The notes beneath the pieces are model-generated. The model saw nothing but the letters and a program-made list of their open reading frames with translations. It was not told the origin of the DNA and did no database searches. DNA of 64,000 nucleotides. Origin: a virus. Each line of letters opens with the position of its first letter. The stretch's first letter is position 1. The position numbers were made by a program, and so were the translations under genes. The stretch is taken from IMG/VR virus record IMGVR_UViG_3300009636_000004, positions 1 through 64,000 of that record, one strand, 5' to 3'. Below, piece by piece: positions 16,528 through 24,552 of the stretch.

Positions 16528-16550
16528 AATTTTTATTCCAATTTTGTTGT

Positions 16551-16940
16551 TTAACTGTTCAGAATCATTTTACTTTTTTCAAGTGTTTGTTTCAAATCAT
16601 CAATAGTTTCTGTAACATCTTCATTTCTACCCAAATCAAAACGAAGCATATTTCTTAAATGGCTAAGTCTGCTCTCAAATTTCCCTGCATCGGTGGGATT
16701 ATCAAAATAAACGGTTACTTTCTTCTTATTTTCTTGCTGTGCTTTGATAAGAATTACATAACTTACCAACTGCCAGAGGATTAAGAGAGAAAAAAGAATT
16801 GAAGCAGTCTTAAAACTTAAAACAAAAAATGCTCCAATAGGCACCCCAAATTCAAAAAGCACTCGGGCAGCAAATGAATAGGCAAGAATGGAATATAAAA
16901 CAAATTTGTTGTTGGCTAATTTTGTTAGTATGTTTTTCAT
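16551..16940 (-). CDS. Membrane protein with charged C-terminal helix (129 aa)
   Basis: Two hydrophobic segments (about residues 12-33 and 36-66, including GVPIGAFFVLSFKTASILFS) precede a charged region with helix LSHLRNMLRFDLGRNEDVTE. The N-terminus is basic. It is the first gene after a consensus promoter. Function unknown. Confidence 0.65.
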   Translation of the reverse strand: MKNILTKLANNKFVLYSILAYSFAARVLFEFGVPIGAFFVLSFKTASILFSLLILWQLVSYVILIKAQQENKKKVTVYFDNPTDAGKFESRLSHLRNMLRFDLGRNEDVTETIDDLKQTLEKSKMILNS

Positions 16941-16949
16941 GATGAAGTT

Positions 16950-16977
16950 ATTATATCATCTTCATATTGATTGTCAA
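16950..16977 (-). promoter_or_regulatory. Consensus promoter for gene at 16940
   Basis: -35 TTGACA, 16-bp spacer, -10 TATAAT, 9 bases before the ATG. The -35 contains the stop codon of the radical SAM gene. Confidence 0.85.
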
Positions 16978-17996
16978 GCGATGGAAATAGATGCACCACT
17001 AAAAAAATGATATGATGATGGTATTGTTAATTCATTGATATTGTATGTCCAACCCGTGTAAACCTTGCCAGATGGAGAAATAATGGTAGCACGACTGTAG
17101 GATTTACCATTTTTTCGTTCTTCGGTTTCAACTTTTCTTAGAAATTCAAAATTGGAATAAGTAAAACGAACAGGTTTCCCTTTATATTTGTAAATCTCAT
17201 AAAAATAATGGTCGCCAATTTTTTGTTGAACAAATTCAAAAGCCGGGTCATTTGATACTTCATTTACAATAGAAAAGAAGTCAATGGCATGAGTGGTGCT
17301 AAAATCAATTTCTCTGACATATTCTTTGCTGGCGTCGAGTTTTGACATTCCACGGAAAGAAAATCCATCAGCTCTCATTGCTATGAAGAAATCCATATAT
17401 TTCTTTATTTCAGCAACGGAATCAATAAAACCTTTCATCATTACACATTGCATTGTGATATTACTGCCAATGACATAATCAGACTTCTTACCAAAAATCA
17501 TGTCAGCTTTTGTTTCACAATAATGATGACGTGAAAGATTAACCCTGATACCTTTCATTTCTTCAAGAATATCAGGGTTAACTCCGTTGGTATTTATATT
17601 GACACGCGAGAGGCCCCATCTTTTAATAGCAATTTGGTAAATCTCTCTTAATCTTTCAGGAAATAAAGTGGGCTCGCCGCCTGTAATTGATACGCTGGGT
17701 GTAATTCCTTGGCCAGTATATTGGTCAATAATAGAATCAAAAATTTTGCCTATAGGAGATTCAATTTCCTCATTGATAGTATGGTCGTTTTCTATACAAA
17801 ATGGGCAAGAATAATTACAATTTTTACTAATGACAACTTGAACATTTATGTTTTTGTAGATATTAATGATTCTATACCCGAATAACCTAATATTATACAC
17901 ATTGTAGTTGCGATAATATTCAAGCTCTTTCTTAAATGTTTCAATTTCGTTTTCTTTTGAAATTGGATAACGTCTTTCTTTATTAAACATTCTCAT
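16974..17996 (-). CDS. Radical SAM enzyme (340 aa)
   Basis: The CxxxCxxC iron-sulfur motif is CNYSCPFC (Cys60, Cys64, Cys67) and the SAM-binding GGEP is at about 106-109 (SITGGEPTLF). Further core strands are VNINTNGV and VNLSRHHY. The C-terminal region lacks an obvious extra cysteine cluster (no SPASM domain is visible). The overall layout is MoaA-like, but the substrate cannot be read. No typical precursor peptide or partner enzyme is adjacent; the next gene upstream is GGCT-like. Confidence 0.85.
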   Translation of the reverse strand: MRMFNKERRYPISKENEIETFKKELEYYRNYNVYNIRLFGYRIINIYKNINVQVVISKNCNYSCPFCIENDHTINEEIESPIGKIFDSIIDQYTGQGITPSVSITGGEPTLFPERLREIYQIAIKRWGLSRVNINTNGVNPDILEEMKGIRVNLSRHHYCETKADMIFGKKSDYVIGSNITMQCVMMKGFIDSVAEIKKYMDFFIAMRADGFSFRGMSKLDASKEYVREIDFSTTHAIDFFSIVNEVSNDPAFEFVQQKIGDHYFYEIYKYKGKPVRFTYSNFEFLRKVETEERKNGKSYSRATIISPSGKVYTGWTYNINELTIPSSYHFFSGASISIA

Positions 17997-18019
17997 GCGT
18001 GTTAGGCTTTAATGTAAAG

Positions 18020-18658
18020 TTATAATGGCCTAAAATGAAAAGAAAAGGGGGGTGGTACTTCATCCCTTATGGGAGTAGGGGTAACAGAAAGAGAATCATC
18101 TACAACTCTGCGAAGTGGAGTTATAACTTCTGCAGGTGTATTACGAATATATTCAAACGCTCGGGATGTTATTGGTTCTCTCAAGTGACTAAGATATTGA
18201 ACAGCAGTTTCTACACTAAATGGTATGCCTGTCTTTTCTTCAAAATTTGATAGAAGACCCGTCCAAATAACTGCATCAAAACAATTAGTTTGTGCCCATG
18301 CTTTAATAGTATTGCAAGCAATTGGATGCTTTCTTCGTGCAAACTCACGTTCGGTATTATTGGTAATATTAACATATCCTATGCTATATATTAGTGTAAT
18401 TCTTTCTACTGTTCTAAGATTAAAAATAGCATTGTTTAGATTAGTATAAGAACTAAGGGCGTAGTGTGTTGGAACATTTACACCGTTTTGCTCATCAATG
18501 ACAAGTGTTAGACAACCGGCTCTTTCGCCTGACTGACTGATACGGGAAAATTCAAGGGGAAGTATTGGGCCACCTATATGCCAATCCCCGTCAATTAACA
18601 AACCTCTTTGGACACCCGTTTGTATTAACGAACCCCAACTTAAAATAGCAATTCTCAT
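18020..18658 (-). CDS. Gamma-glutamylcyclotransferase-like protein (212 aa)
   Basis: The opening AILSWGSLI, with a later GPILPLEFSRIS and CLTLVIDEQNG, resembles GGCT-fold proteins, whose YGS-type loop binds gamma-glutamyl substrates. The middle is helical and the C-terminus is Pro-rich (TPTPIRDEVPPPF). If the assignment holds, it may cleave gamma-glutamyl bonds. That would be notable next to a genome rich in amidoligases, but the evidence is only these motifs. It overlaps the upstream small gene by four bases. Confidence 0.5.
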   Translation of the reverse strand: MRIAILSWGSLIQTGVQRGLLIDGDWHIGGPILPLEFSRISQSGERAGCLTLVIDEQNGVNVPTHYALSSYTNLNNAIFNLRTVERITLIYSIGYVNITNNTEREFARRKHPIACNTIKAWAQTNCFDAVIWTGLLSNFEEKTGIPFSVETAVQYLSHLREPITSRAFEYIRNTPAEVITPLRRVVDDSLSVTPTPIRDEVPPPFSFHFRPL

Positions 18659-18867
18659 GGAGATAAATGTTGTTGTTCAACTAATGTTCTTATGGCAACG
18701 TGTAATTCATTCACTCGTTTTGTTACTGATTGATATTCATTAAATAATCTTATTGGAAGTTTTAATTTTGCAGAAGGTTTTTCGCCTCTTTTTATCTTTT
18801 CCAAATTGTAAACAGGATATGATTCATCTGCTGTTATGGCGACTGATATGTTGGTTCTTTTCTTCAT
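18655..18867 (-). CDS. Hypothetical protein (70 aa)
   Basis: Starts MKKRTNISVAITADESYPVY and continues as a basic, mostly helical protein. First gene of the operon with the GGCT-like and radical SAM genes. No family recognised. Confidence 0.6.
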   Translation of the reverse strand: MKKRTNISVAITADESYPVYNLEKIKRGEKPSAKLKLPIRLFNEYQSVTKRVNELHVAIRTLVEQQHLSP

Positions 18868-18886
18868 AATGGCTAAAGTTTACTAG

Positions 18887-18914
18887 AGTTTACTAGAGTT
18901 TTATAAAAAGTCAA
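18887..18914 (-). promoter_or_regulatory. Promoter for 18867 gene, GGCT-like and radical SAM genes
   Basis: -35 TTGACT, 16-bp spacer, -10 TAAACT. The -10 hexamer lies in a direct repeat (tttactagag twice), so a second TAAACT occurs 10 bases closer to the gene. Confidence 0.7.
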
Positions 18915-18918
18915 GCGT

Positions 18919-19134
18919 TCAAAGTTTTTCTTTTTGTTTAATACAACGAACCAATTCAGTGTATATACTGGATGGAATTTTATTTAGGAGAATATTAAAT
19001 AGCTTTCTTCCATAATTTCTCAAATATTTGGAAGTATAATTAGGTAATTTTGGACTACCGGATTTGTCAACAGGATAAGCATTTATATCTGCCGGCAACT
19101 TTATTGATACATATTTGATTTTCGGTCTTTTCAT
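18919..19134 (-). CDS. Hypothetical basic protein (71 aa)
   Basis: Lys/Arg/Tyr-rich, with no cysteine cluster or membrane helix; the C-terminal half looks helical (LFNILLNKIPSSIYTELVRC). Nine bases separate it from the upstream gene. No family recognised. Confidence 0.6.
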   Translation of the reverse strand: MKRPKIKYVSIKLPADINAYPVDKSGSPKLPNYTSKYLRNYGRKLFNILLNKIPSSIYTELVRCIKQKEKL

Positions 19135-19143
19135 GACATATCA

Positions 19144-19464
19144 TTAAGAAAGACTAGCAAATTTTTTCCCGGCTTCCGTGACACCATAAACTGGTTGAAA
19201 TTCTTCATCATATTCAGTAATTTCAAGAAGCCCCTTTTCAACTAAACCTTGAGCAATTTTGTGATATTCTTCAAGTTGGATTTTTGTAACAATTTTCTCC
19301 GCTTTTTCACGGGGAATTTTTAAATCATCCATCGTCATTTCAATGGCTTCTTCTCTGCTTACACGTTTATTTCCATTGCCTACTTTGTCAATCTCCGACT
19401 TTGGAGCAGTAGCAACGTGATTTAAAAGCTCATCCACACTGCCTTTGAAAAATGTATTGAACAT
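19144..19464 (-). CDS. Winged-helix-like protein (106 aa)
   Basis: The C-terminal half (EEYHKIAQGLVEKGLLEITE, then VYGVTEAGKKFASLS) looks like the recognition helix and wing of a winged helix-turn-helix; the VTEAGKKF ending is typical of MarR/PadR-like folds. The N-terminal half is a separate helical segment. A regulatory role is possible but the match is by eye. It follows a consensus-like promoter. Confidence 0.6.
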   Translation of the reverse strand: MFNTFFKGSVDELLNHVATAPKSEIDKVGNGNKRVSREEAIEMTMDDLKIPREKAEKIVTKIQLEEYHKIAQGLVEKGLLEITEYDEEFQPVYGVTEAGKKFASLS

Positions 19465-19473
19465 ATTACTGTT

Positions 19474-19501
19474 ATTATAACCGAAGTATGGTAAAAGTCA
19501 A
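19474..19501 (-). promoter_or_regulatory. Promoter for gene at 19464
   Basis: -35 TTGACT, 16-bp spacer, -10 TATAAT, 9 bases before the ATG. Confidence 0.8.
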
Positions 19502-19522
19502 GCCTTACTTTGTTTGACAAAT

Positions 19523-19888
19523 TTACCAATAAATTAGCAAACTATTGTCAGACTCTCTTTCACTCTGAAATCCTCGTTTTTTAAGAGCTATTCTGATTTG
19601 TTTATCAGTTTTACAGGAATCAATGAAAGTAATTCTAACGGAGGTATGTTCTTCTGATGCTCTTTCTTTAATAGTTTTTAGAATTTCTTCCAACCTATCT
19701 TTGAAAACCCTAGATTTGATGATTGATTGTTTTTCTACTTTTTCTGCATTTTTAGCAATATATGCAGCTTTGTTAGAGGTAAATAAGAGACATTCTTTTA
19801 TTTCTTCAACAATCAGAGGAAGCAAATAGAAACCAAAAGTAAGTCCTAAAGCAAATGTAAATAAATATTTAAAAATTATTACCATCAT
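19523..19888 (-). CDS. Membrane-anchored hypothetical protein (121 aa)
   Basis: One N-terminal hydrophobic helix (VIIFKYLFTFALGLTFGFYL) precedes a charged helical and alpha/beta domain (KSRVFKDRLEEILKTIKERA; VRITFIDSCKTDKQIRIALK). The start at 19888 or 19885 avoids a longer overlap with the upstream gene. No family recognised. Confidence 0.6.
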   Translation of the reverse strand: MMVIIFKYLFTFALGLTFGFYLLPLIVEEIKECLLFTSNKAAYIAKNAEKVEKQSIIKSRVFKDRLEEILKTIKERASEEHTSVRITFIDSCKTDKQIRIALKKRGFQSERESDNSLLIYW

Positions 19889-20114
19889 ATTTTTTATAAA
19901 AATTGGTAACAAAAGGTTTGACTATTTTAAAAACATCTTCTATTGTCATAAGAATAAGGAAAAAGAGAAAGGCAAAAATCACTTCACCCGATGTAACATA
20001 GACTATGCCTTCATTTGCCCAATGGAAGCCGTACCATCCAAGGGTAGTAATACACCCTAATACTATAGAGGGAATAACCGTAAGTTCGTAATATTTTTTT
20101 AGTAGATTTTTCAT
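19869..20114 (-). CDS. Two-helix membrane protein (81 aa)
   Basis: Hydrophobic segments at about residues 13-32 and 43-58 (VIFAFLFFLILMTI), with charged ends. It is flanked by two other small membrane proteins, suggesting a membrane-targeted group. No family recognised. Confidence 0.65.
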   Translation of the reverse strand: MKNLLKKYYELTVIPSIVLGCITTLGWYGFHWANEGIVYVTSGEVIFAFLFFLILMTIEDVFKIVKPFVTNFYKKYDGNNF

Positions 20115-20117
20115 ATT

Positions 20118-20255
20118 TTATAATCCCCATATAATAATTAAGGCAATAATGAACCAACCAATTCCTGATTGTCCTTGTGTCTGCCATAACATAACACTAC
20201 ACATCGCCGCTGCAGCAATTGTGGCTAATCCTCTACCAATATGGTTATTTTTCAT
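20118..20255 (-). CDS. Tiny membrane protein (45 aa)
   Basis: The frame reads MKNNHIGRGLATIAAAAMCS, a short polar turn (WQTQGQSGIG) and a second hydrophobic helix WFIIALIIIWGL. Three bases separate it from the next gene. Position and the two-helix hairpin topology support it. Confidence 0.55.
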   Translation of the reverse strand: MKNNHIGRGLATIAAAAMCSVMLWQTQGQSGIGWFIIALIIIWGL

Positions 20256-20265
20256 AGTTTAATTC

Positions 20266-20451
20266 TCATTGATTCTTTTTAACAAATTCATTCCACTGAT
20301 ACCCACATATACCACATTCTAAATGCAAATGATTAGGATTACAAATAGTGCAAATATGTAATATCTTATTATCCTTCTGATTATCACATCTAAATGGCTC
20401 AGTCCGCTGACACTTATACTTAGAAGTTGTGATTGGTAATTCTTGTGGCAT
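20266..20451 (-). CDS. Zinc-ribbon protein (61 aa)
   Basis: Cysteine pairs at KCQR..RCDN, ICTICN and LECGICGYQW suggest one or two zinc-binding sites. The length and pattern resemble small phage zinc-ribbon proteins. Its promoter is 9 bases upstream of the ATG. Confidence 0.6.
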   Translation of the reverse strand: MPQELPITTSKYKCQRTEPFRCDNQKDNKILHICTICNPNHLHLECGICGYQWNEFVKKNQ

Positions 20452-20460
20452 ATTTAGTGA

Positions 20461-20488
20461 ATTCTACCACAACTATAAAAAAAGTCAA
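20461..20488 (-). promoter_or_regulatory. Promoter for gene at 20451
   Basis: -35 TTGACT, 16-bp spacer, -10 TAGAAT. The -35 contains the stop codon of the AAA/M41 gene. Confidence 0.7.
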
Positions 20489-22419
20489 GCGTTGTGTTTT
20501 TTGCGTGGTTTGGAAAGTCTTTTTGAGTTAAGAAATTTCTTTGAAAGCTCTTCATAATCAAGCATTAGTTTTTCTCCACTTTTAACTTCTTTCACAGAAA
20601 TACCAAAATTCATTGCAATTTCTTCAAATTCTTTCGGAGAAATTTTACCTTTTTCCATAAGTGTTCCAAGAGCAGTTTGATAAAATTTGAGATTTGTATG
20701 AAGAAGGCTTTTTGCTTGTTCTTTTGCTTCTTTTAACAATGATTCAGTAATTTGACCAATTTTTTCACGGTCAAAAATTTCAAATTCATTGTCATTACTT
20801 TTAGATGTGATGGCGCCACAAAAATCGCCAAATCCATAACGACCAACATAACTCCAAGCTGCGCTAGTTGCATTTTCAATATCTTTTGCAGCACCTGCAC
20901 TAGCAAATGTTTCACCAAATACTATTTCTTCTGCTGCTCTTCCAGCCATTCCTACCGTTAATTTTTTTAAAAGAGTTTCTTTGTTTTCCATCATTGCATG
21001 ACGAAGGATAAATCCATTAGAATACGATGTGATTGAATCCGTGCAAATCTGTGCAGGAACAGTATTAAATAATAAAGTGTAAACAACTGCGTGTCCCAAT
21101 TCGTGAACTGCCACAACATGGCGTGAATCTTCATCAATTTTTTCACGGAGAGATTCCAGCACGGTAGGAATTTCTATAACGATTTTTTTCCTCTTAAATA
21201 TACCAGTCATTTTATTACCGTGGCAAGTTACTCTCAATAAAGTAGCATCATCCAATAGGCAATTATAAATGTAATTAGGTAATACAGATGAAAGAATATT
21301 GGTAATTGTTGAAAGCAATGGTCTAACGCCTTGTGTTGGGAATACACCATTCTTATAAATTGTCTCAAATACAGAATCATGAAATTGAATTTTAATACCT
21401 TTGGTTGAAGTAACTAAATCACCAATTTGGTTGCATTTCATCTTAATAATTTGATAATAATTCTTTTTACTTAACGAAGGATACAAAATGTGAGTATTAC
21501 CAAAACGAGCAATTTGTTCGGGACGAAATCTCTTGGTTAGTGCGTTTTTAATATCCAAAACGGTAATTCTTTTACTATATTCATGATACCAATCAGCATC
21601 TAAATCAACTTCGTCAACATCCTTTGCAATTTTATAAGCTTCATCCAAATTACCTGAAACTATAATAAGCAGTTTTTTGTATATTTCACCCTCAAAAATT
21701 GTAGGGTTTTTAGAAAATCTTTCGTATAGGTCACAAATTTGGTCCTCACTATATTTCATGATTTCTTCAACAGAATCTTCCAATTTAAAAAGACGTTTTA
21801 CGCGACGAGCCAAAGAAACGCCAGTTTTGTATATTCTTTTACTTTCTTTAGCTTCTTTCTTTTTATCTTCTTTTTCATCATGGTAAACACGCTCATAATC
21901 AGCATAATATTTACTGTAAAGAAGTTCACTAAGGAGTTCAGTTTTCTTGCTTAAATCAGCATGAAACCTGCCATCACTTAATAATGTCCATACATCTGAA
22001 TAAGCTCTGTTTTCTGGAATTTGTTCACCTTGTTCTGTAATGGTTCTAAATTTTTGAAATTCATCCAAGAAAAGAATACATGGTTCTTCTGGGGAAAGTG
22101 AAGATTCTTCCATTTTTCCTTGAATAGTAATTGATGTAGAATCATTGCCATTCATTTCAATTTCAAGAAATCTATCCTGCATCCGAATGTAGGATACCAT
22201 TTTACGAACCAAATCAGTTTTACCTACGCCAGTAAGCCCCCATAGGCATAGGATGGTGGGTCTAATTTGTAGTTCTGGAAAAATATACCAAACTTTTATA
22301 CTTTCAATAACTTGGTCAACAACATCATCAAGACCAATGAAATCCTTTTTTAACTGTATTCTTAAATTATCTAACTCTTCTTGTTTCTTTTTGATTAAAG
22401 ATAACGTTGCAGTGTCCAT
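20485..22419 (-). CDS. AAA+ ATPase fused to M41 (FtsH-type) metalloprotease (644 aa)
   Basis: Residues about 25-400 form a Clp/HslU-like AAA+ ATPase, with Walker A GLTGVGKT (61-68), Walker B CILFLDEF (114-121), the C-terminal small domain RFRPEQIARFGNTHILYPSL and GVFPTQGVRPLLSTI. Residues about 430-600 form an M41 peptidase: zinc-binding HELGH (439-443), GMAGRAAEE, and the third ligand Asp513 in GAAKDIENAT. Cellular FtsH has N-terminal membrane helices and an FtsH-type AAA module; here there is no membrane segment and the ATPase is Clp-like, with a charged insertion (EKEDKKKEAKESKR). It probably unfolds and degrades specific proteins in the cytoplasm. Substrates are unknown. Confidence 0.85.
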   Translation of the reverse strand: MDTATLSLIKKKQEELDNLRIQLKKDFIGLDDVVDQVIESIKVWYIFPELQIRPTILCLWGLTGVGKTDLVRKMVSYIRMQDRFLEIEMNGNDSTSITIQGKMEESSLSPEEPCILFLDEFQKFRTITEQGEQIPENRAYSDVWTLLSDGRFHADLSKKTELLSELLYSKYYADYERVYHDEKEDKKKEAKESKRIYKTGVSLARRVKRLFKLEDSVEEIMKYSEDQICDLYERFSKNPTIFEGEIYKKLLIIVSGNLDEAYKIAKDVDEVDLDADWYHEYSKRITVLDIKNALTKRFRPEQIARFGNTHILYPSLSKKNYYQIIKMKCNQIGDLVTSTKGIKIQFHDSVFETIYKNGVFPTQGVRPLLSTITNILSSVLPNYIYNCLLDDATLLRVTCHGNKMTGIFKRKKIVIEIPTVLESLREKIDEDSRHVVAVHELGHAVVYTLLFNTVPAQICTDSITSYSNGFILRHAMMENKETLLKKLTVGMAGRAAEEIVFGETFASAGAAKDIENATSAAWSYVGRYGFGDFCGAITSKSNDNEFEIFDREKIGQITESLLKEAKEQAKSLLHTNLKFYQTALGTLMEKGKISPKEFEEIAMNFGISVKEVKSGEKLMLDYEELSKKFLNSKRLSKPRKKHNA

Positions 22420-22436
22420 ACTTTTAATATTGTCTG

Positions 22437-22622
22437 TTAGACCACTGACTTTTTCTTCTGAACTGTGAATAAACTTCCAGAATTAGTAATTTGGTAGTCA
22501 TTGGTATCTATTATAATTTCAGTATTGAATTGATAATCAAGTTTAGGACTTACTGATATTGAATTTTCTTCATTTAGAAATTTTATAATATTTTTACTAT
22601 TTGCGTAAAGTTTTAGTGTCAT
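22437..22622 (-). CDS. Hypothetical protein (61 aa)
   Basis: A small beta-rich protein (SISVSPKLDYQFNTEIIIDT). It is the first gene of the transcript that continues into the AAA/M41 protease, 17 bases away; it may be an adaptor, but nothing in its sequence proves that. Confidence 0.6.
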   Translation of the reverse strand: MTLKLYANSKNIIKFLNEENSISVSPKLDYQFNTEIIIDTNDYQITNSGSLFTVQKKKSVV

Positions 22623-22628
22623 AATAAT

Positions 22629-22657
22629 ATCCTATCATATAAAAATCCAAATGTCAA
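22629..22657 (-). promoter_or_regulatory. Promoter for 22622 gene and AAA/M41 protease
   Basis: -35 TTGACA, 17-bp spacer, -10 TAGGAT, 6 bases before the ATG. The -35 contains the TGA stop of the gene ending at 22654. Confidence 0.65.
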
Positions 22658-22980
22658 GAAGTATGGATATTTGATAAACGTGATAAAGGGCGTGGTAGAT
22701 AGAGGGAGTGGCTAATATTCGATGACCAAGGCGGTAAATGAACAGTCATTTTAACTTCCGGTTTTGGATTGACTGATTGAAGGTGTATAACTAATGTATT
22801 CCCAAAATGACCAAAATTCCAATGTGTTGCATCAACTAAATAATCTTTTAAATCTCCATGTTCACACATTTCTACTTCTACAATATCACCAGCTTTTAAT
22901 TTTTCATACGGTGAACCATCGTTAAATACTCTGATACTTTCTCCATGCTCATCTTTTATTATAATTTGCGCCTGAATCAT
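22654..22980 (-). CDS. Hypothetical protein (108 aa)
   Basis: A beta-rich protein (IQAQIIIKDEHGESIRVFND, LKAGDIVEVEMCEHGD) ending in a Pro/Ser-rich tail. It is divergent from the plus-strand island at 23.1 kb. I see no clear promoter in the intergenic bases 22981-23092. No family recognised. Confidence 0.6.
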   Translation of the reverse strand: MIQAQIIIKDEHGESIRVFNDGSPYEKLKAGDIVEVEMCEHGDLKDYLVDATHWNFGHFGNTLVIHLQSVNPKPEVKMTVHLPPWSSNISHSLYLPRPLSRLSNIHTS

Positions 22981-23092
22981 GATTTTATTCTATTGTAAAA
23001 ATGGTCATTTGTCCATTTTTTATATACATGTGTCAACCGTTTAGATTATAAAAAGTTGTGTAATTTTTGATTGTATGATAAAGTGTTATCCA

Positions 23093-23407
23093 ATGAAAAA
23101 AGAAAATTTGGAAAAAGAACTACAGACAGTTTTAAAAGAAGCTCAAGAATTTCAAGAAAAACTAGAACTCGATTTGGCAACGGTATATTTCTTAGGAAAA
23201 GAGTCAGATAAACTCATGTCAAAATGGAATGACGCTACTTTACTTTATGACCAGAAAGAAGAAGTGAGCAAACAAATAATTGCCTTGCAAAAACGAATAG
23301 AATATGAGATAAAGATGCGTGAACACGATACTTCTAAAATACTGGCTTTGGATAACAAATTCAACCAGTTAAAAATGATTGCGGCAACAAATCAAACAGA
23401 AAATTAA
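23093..23407 (+). CDS. Coiled-coil protein (104 aa)
   Basis: The start MKKENLEKELQTVLKEAQEF at 23093 is preferred over the ATG at 23075, which overlaps a possible -10 (TATGAT). Almost the entire protein is a Glu/Lys/Gln-rich helix, a likely coiled coil. First gene of a nine-gene plus-strand cluster. Confidence 0.6.
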   Translation: MKKENLEKELQTVLKEAQEFQEKLELDLATVYFLGKESDKLMSKWNDATLLYDQKEEVSKQIIALQKRIEYEIKMREHDTSKILALDNKFNQLKMIAATNQTEN

Positions 23408-23414
23408 TTATTAT

Positions 23415-23633
23415 ATGGAAGAATATGATGACAATATTGGAGATGATGAAGCTTTATATGTGCAAAATGGTGAATGGGCACTTAAAGAAGCTACTCAACT
23501 AATCAATAAATATAATTTGTGTAAAACTGCTCATGCAAAGAATAGACTTAGACTGCAACTTGAATATATTTTACAAAGAATAGCATTTGAAAAAAAAGAA
23601 ATTGGAAAATTATTGGGATATGATGAAGTTTAA
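23415..23633 (+). CDS. Acidic helical protein (72 aa)
   Basis: The start MEEYDDNIGDDEALYVQNGE at 23415 follows the upstream stop by seven bases. It is acidic at the N-terminus and helical after that (KNRLRLQLEYILQRIAFEKK). It overlaps the MazG-like gene's start. No family recognised. Confidence 0.6.
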   Translation: MEEYDDNIGDDEALYVQNGEWALKEATQLINKYNLCKTAHAKNRLRLQLEYILQRIAFEKKEIGKLLGYDEV

Positions 23634-23871
23634 TAATTTAGTTAGAGAAGAATTAAAAAGGGCTAGGCGGAAGCATGGTCCTATACTCTCTATCCATGAA
23701 GGGTATGCTGTAATTCTCGAAGAATTGGATGAAGCTTGGAATGAAGTTAAAAAACAAACAGAAGAACGTAATCTAAATAATCTTCTTAAAGAACTAATCC
23801 AAGTGTCTGCTATGGCACAAAAAATGGCCGAAGATGTTGTTATACCAAATCTAAAAAGAAGTGAAAAATAA
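23620..23871 (+). CDS. MazG-like helical protein (83 aa)
   Basis: The helix EGYAVILEELDEAWNEVKKQ followed by LLKELIQVSAMAQKMAEDVV matches the ExxE...ExxD-type four-helix pattern of all-alpha NTP pyrophosphohydrolases (MazG-like). Such phage enzymes may hydrolyse (d)NTPs or ppGpp-type signals. The small size means it would act as a dimer or tetramer. The start is at 23620 or 23623. Assignment is by motif only. Confidence 0.6.
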   Translation: MMKFNNLVREELKRARRKHGPILSIHEGYAVILEELDEAWNEVKKQTEERNLNNLLKELIQVSAMAQKMAEDVVIPNLKRSEK

Positions 23872-24067
23872 AACAACAAATGTAAAATGTAGTAAGTGTG
23901 GTGCTAATAATACAATACCTACAGATATAACAGATAACGGTCTTTTTCAAAGATTCTATTATACTTGTTGGTATTGTGAATGGAACTACGCATATATAAA
24001 ATGTTTAGAAAAAGATGAACAAATCCCAAATATTTGTAGTAACTCCAACCCCAAAAGGATTGGATAA
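23861..24067 (+). CDS. Zinc-ribbon protein, GTG start (68 aa)
   Basis: The frame opens with GTG overlapping the MazG-like stop. It has CSKCGANN near the N-terminus and CWYCEWN about 25 residues later, forming a two-knuckle zinc ribbon. Its 3' end overlaps the phosphatase gene by 53 bases, so its C-terminus or start could be misjudged. Confidence 0.5.
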   Translation: MKNKTTNVKCSKCGANNTIPTDITDNGLFQRFYYTCWYCEWNYAYIKCLEKDEQIPNICSNSNPKRIG

Positions 24068-24542
24068 CATTCTATCAGTTAAGCCAGAACTTATTAATCA
24101 ATATTATTGTGCTGTTGTTAATGTATCAGACAGTGTAGGCGCTACTTTTAATTATCAAAAAGTAGGTATTCCTTCCTTTTGGTTTCCTATCAAAGAGATA
24201 GGTAGGTGGGATTATTCTCCTTTCTTTGGAACTTTGAGAGTTGTTAATGAATATTACAAGGGGGACAAACCTGTTCTAATTCATTGCTATGCTGGACGTA
24301 ACCGTTCTCCATCCATAGCTTATGCAATTCTTTTGGCTAAAGGATATACATCCGAAGAAGCAGAAGAATCTATTCAATATAAAGGAATATCCAAGCGTTT
24401 TCATGATAATATAGAAAAAAAATGTATTCCGCAAAATATTATCGATTTTCTGCGAAAAGCGGATGAAAAACGATTTAATACCATATCTTTAAAGGGGGTT
24501 TTGGAAAATATGGATTATTTATATAAAGAGTCATTACAATAA
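24015..24542 (+). CDS. Dual-specificity/tyrosine-type protein phosphatase (175 aa)
   Basis: The CX5R active-site loop is HCYAGRNRSPS, with nucleophile Cys91 and Arg97. The general-acid region is probably the Trp/Asp segment GRWDYSPF (Asp66). A helical C-terminal part follows (YTSEEAEESIQYKG). This is the fold of dual-specificity phosphatases, which remove phosphate from Tyr/Ser/Thr or from RNA 5' ends. The partner is unknown; the window also encodes a protein kinase and a PP2C phosphatase around 51-54 kb. Confidence 0.8.
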   Translation: MNKSQIFVVTPTPKGLDNILSVKPELINQYYCAVVNVSDSVGATFNYQKVGIPSFWFPIKEIGRWDYSPFFGTLRVVNEYYKGDKPVLIHCYAGRNRSPSIAYAILLAKGYTSEEAEESIQYKGISKRFHDNIEKKCIPQNIIDFLRKADEKRFNTISLKGVLENMDYLYKESLQ

Positions 24543-24552
24543 TTAAAAGATT

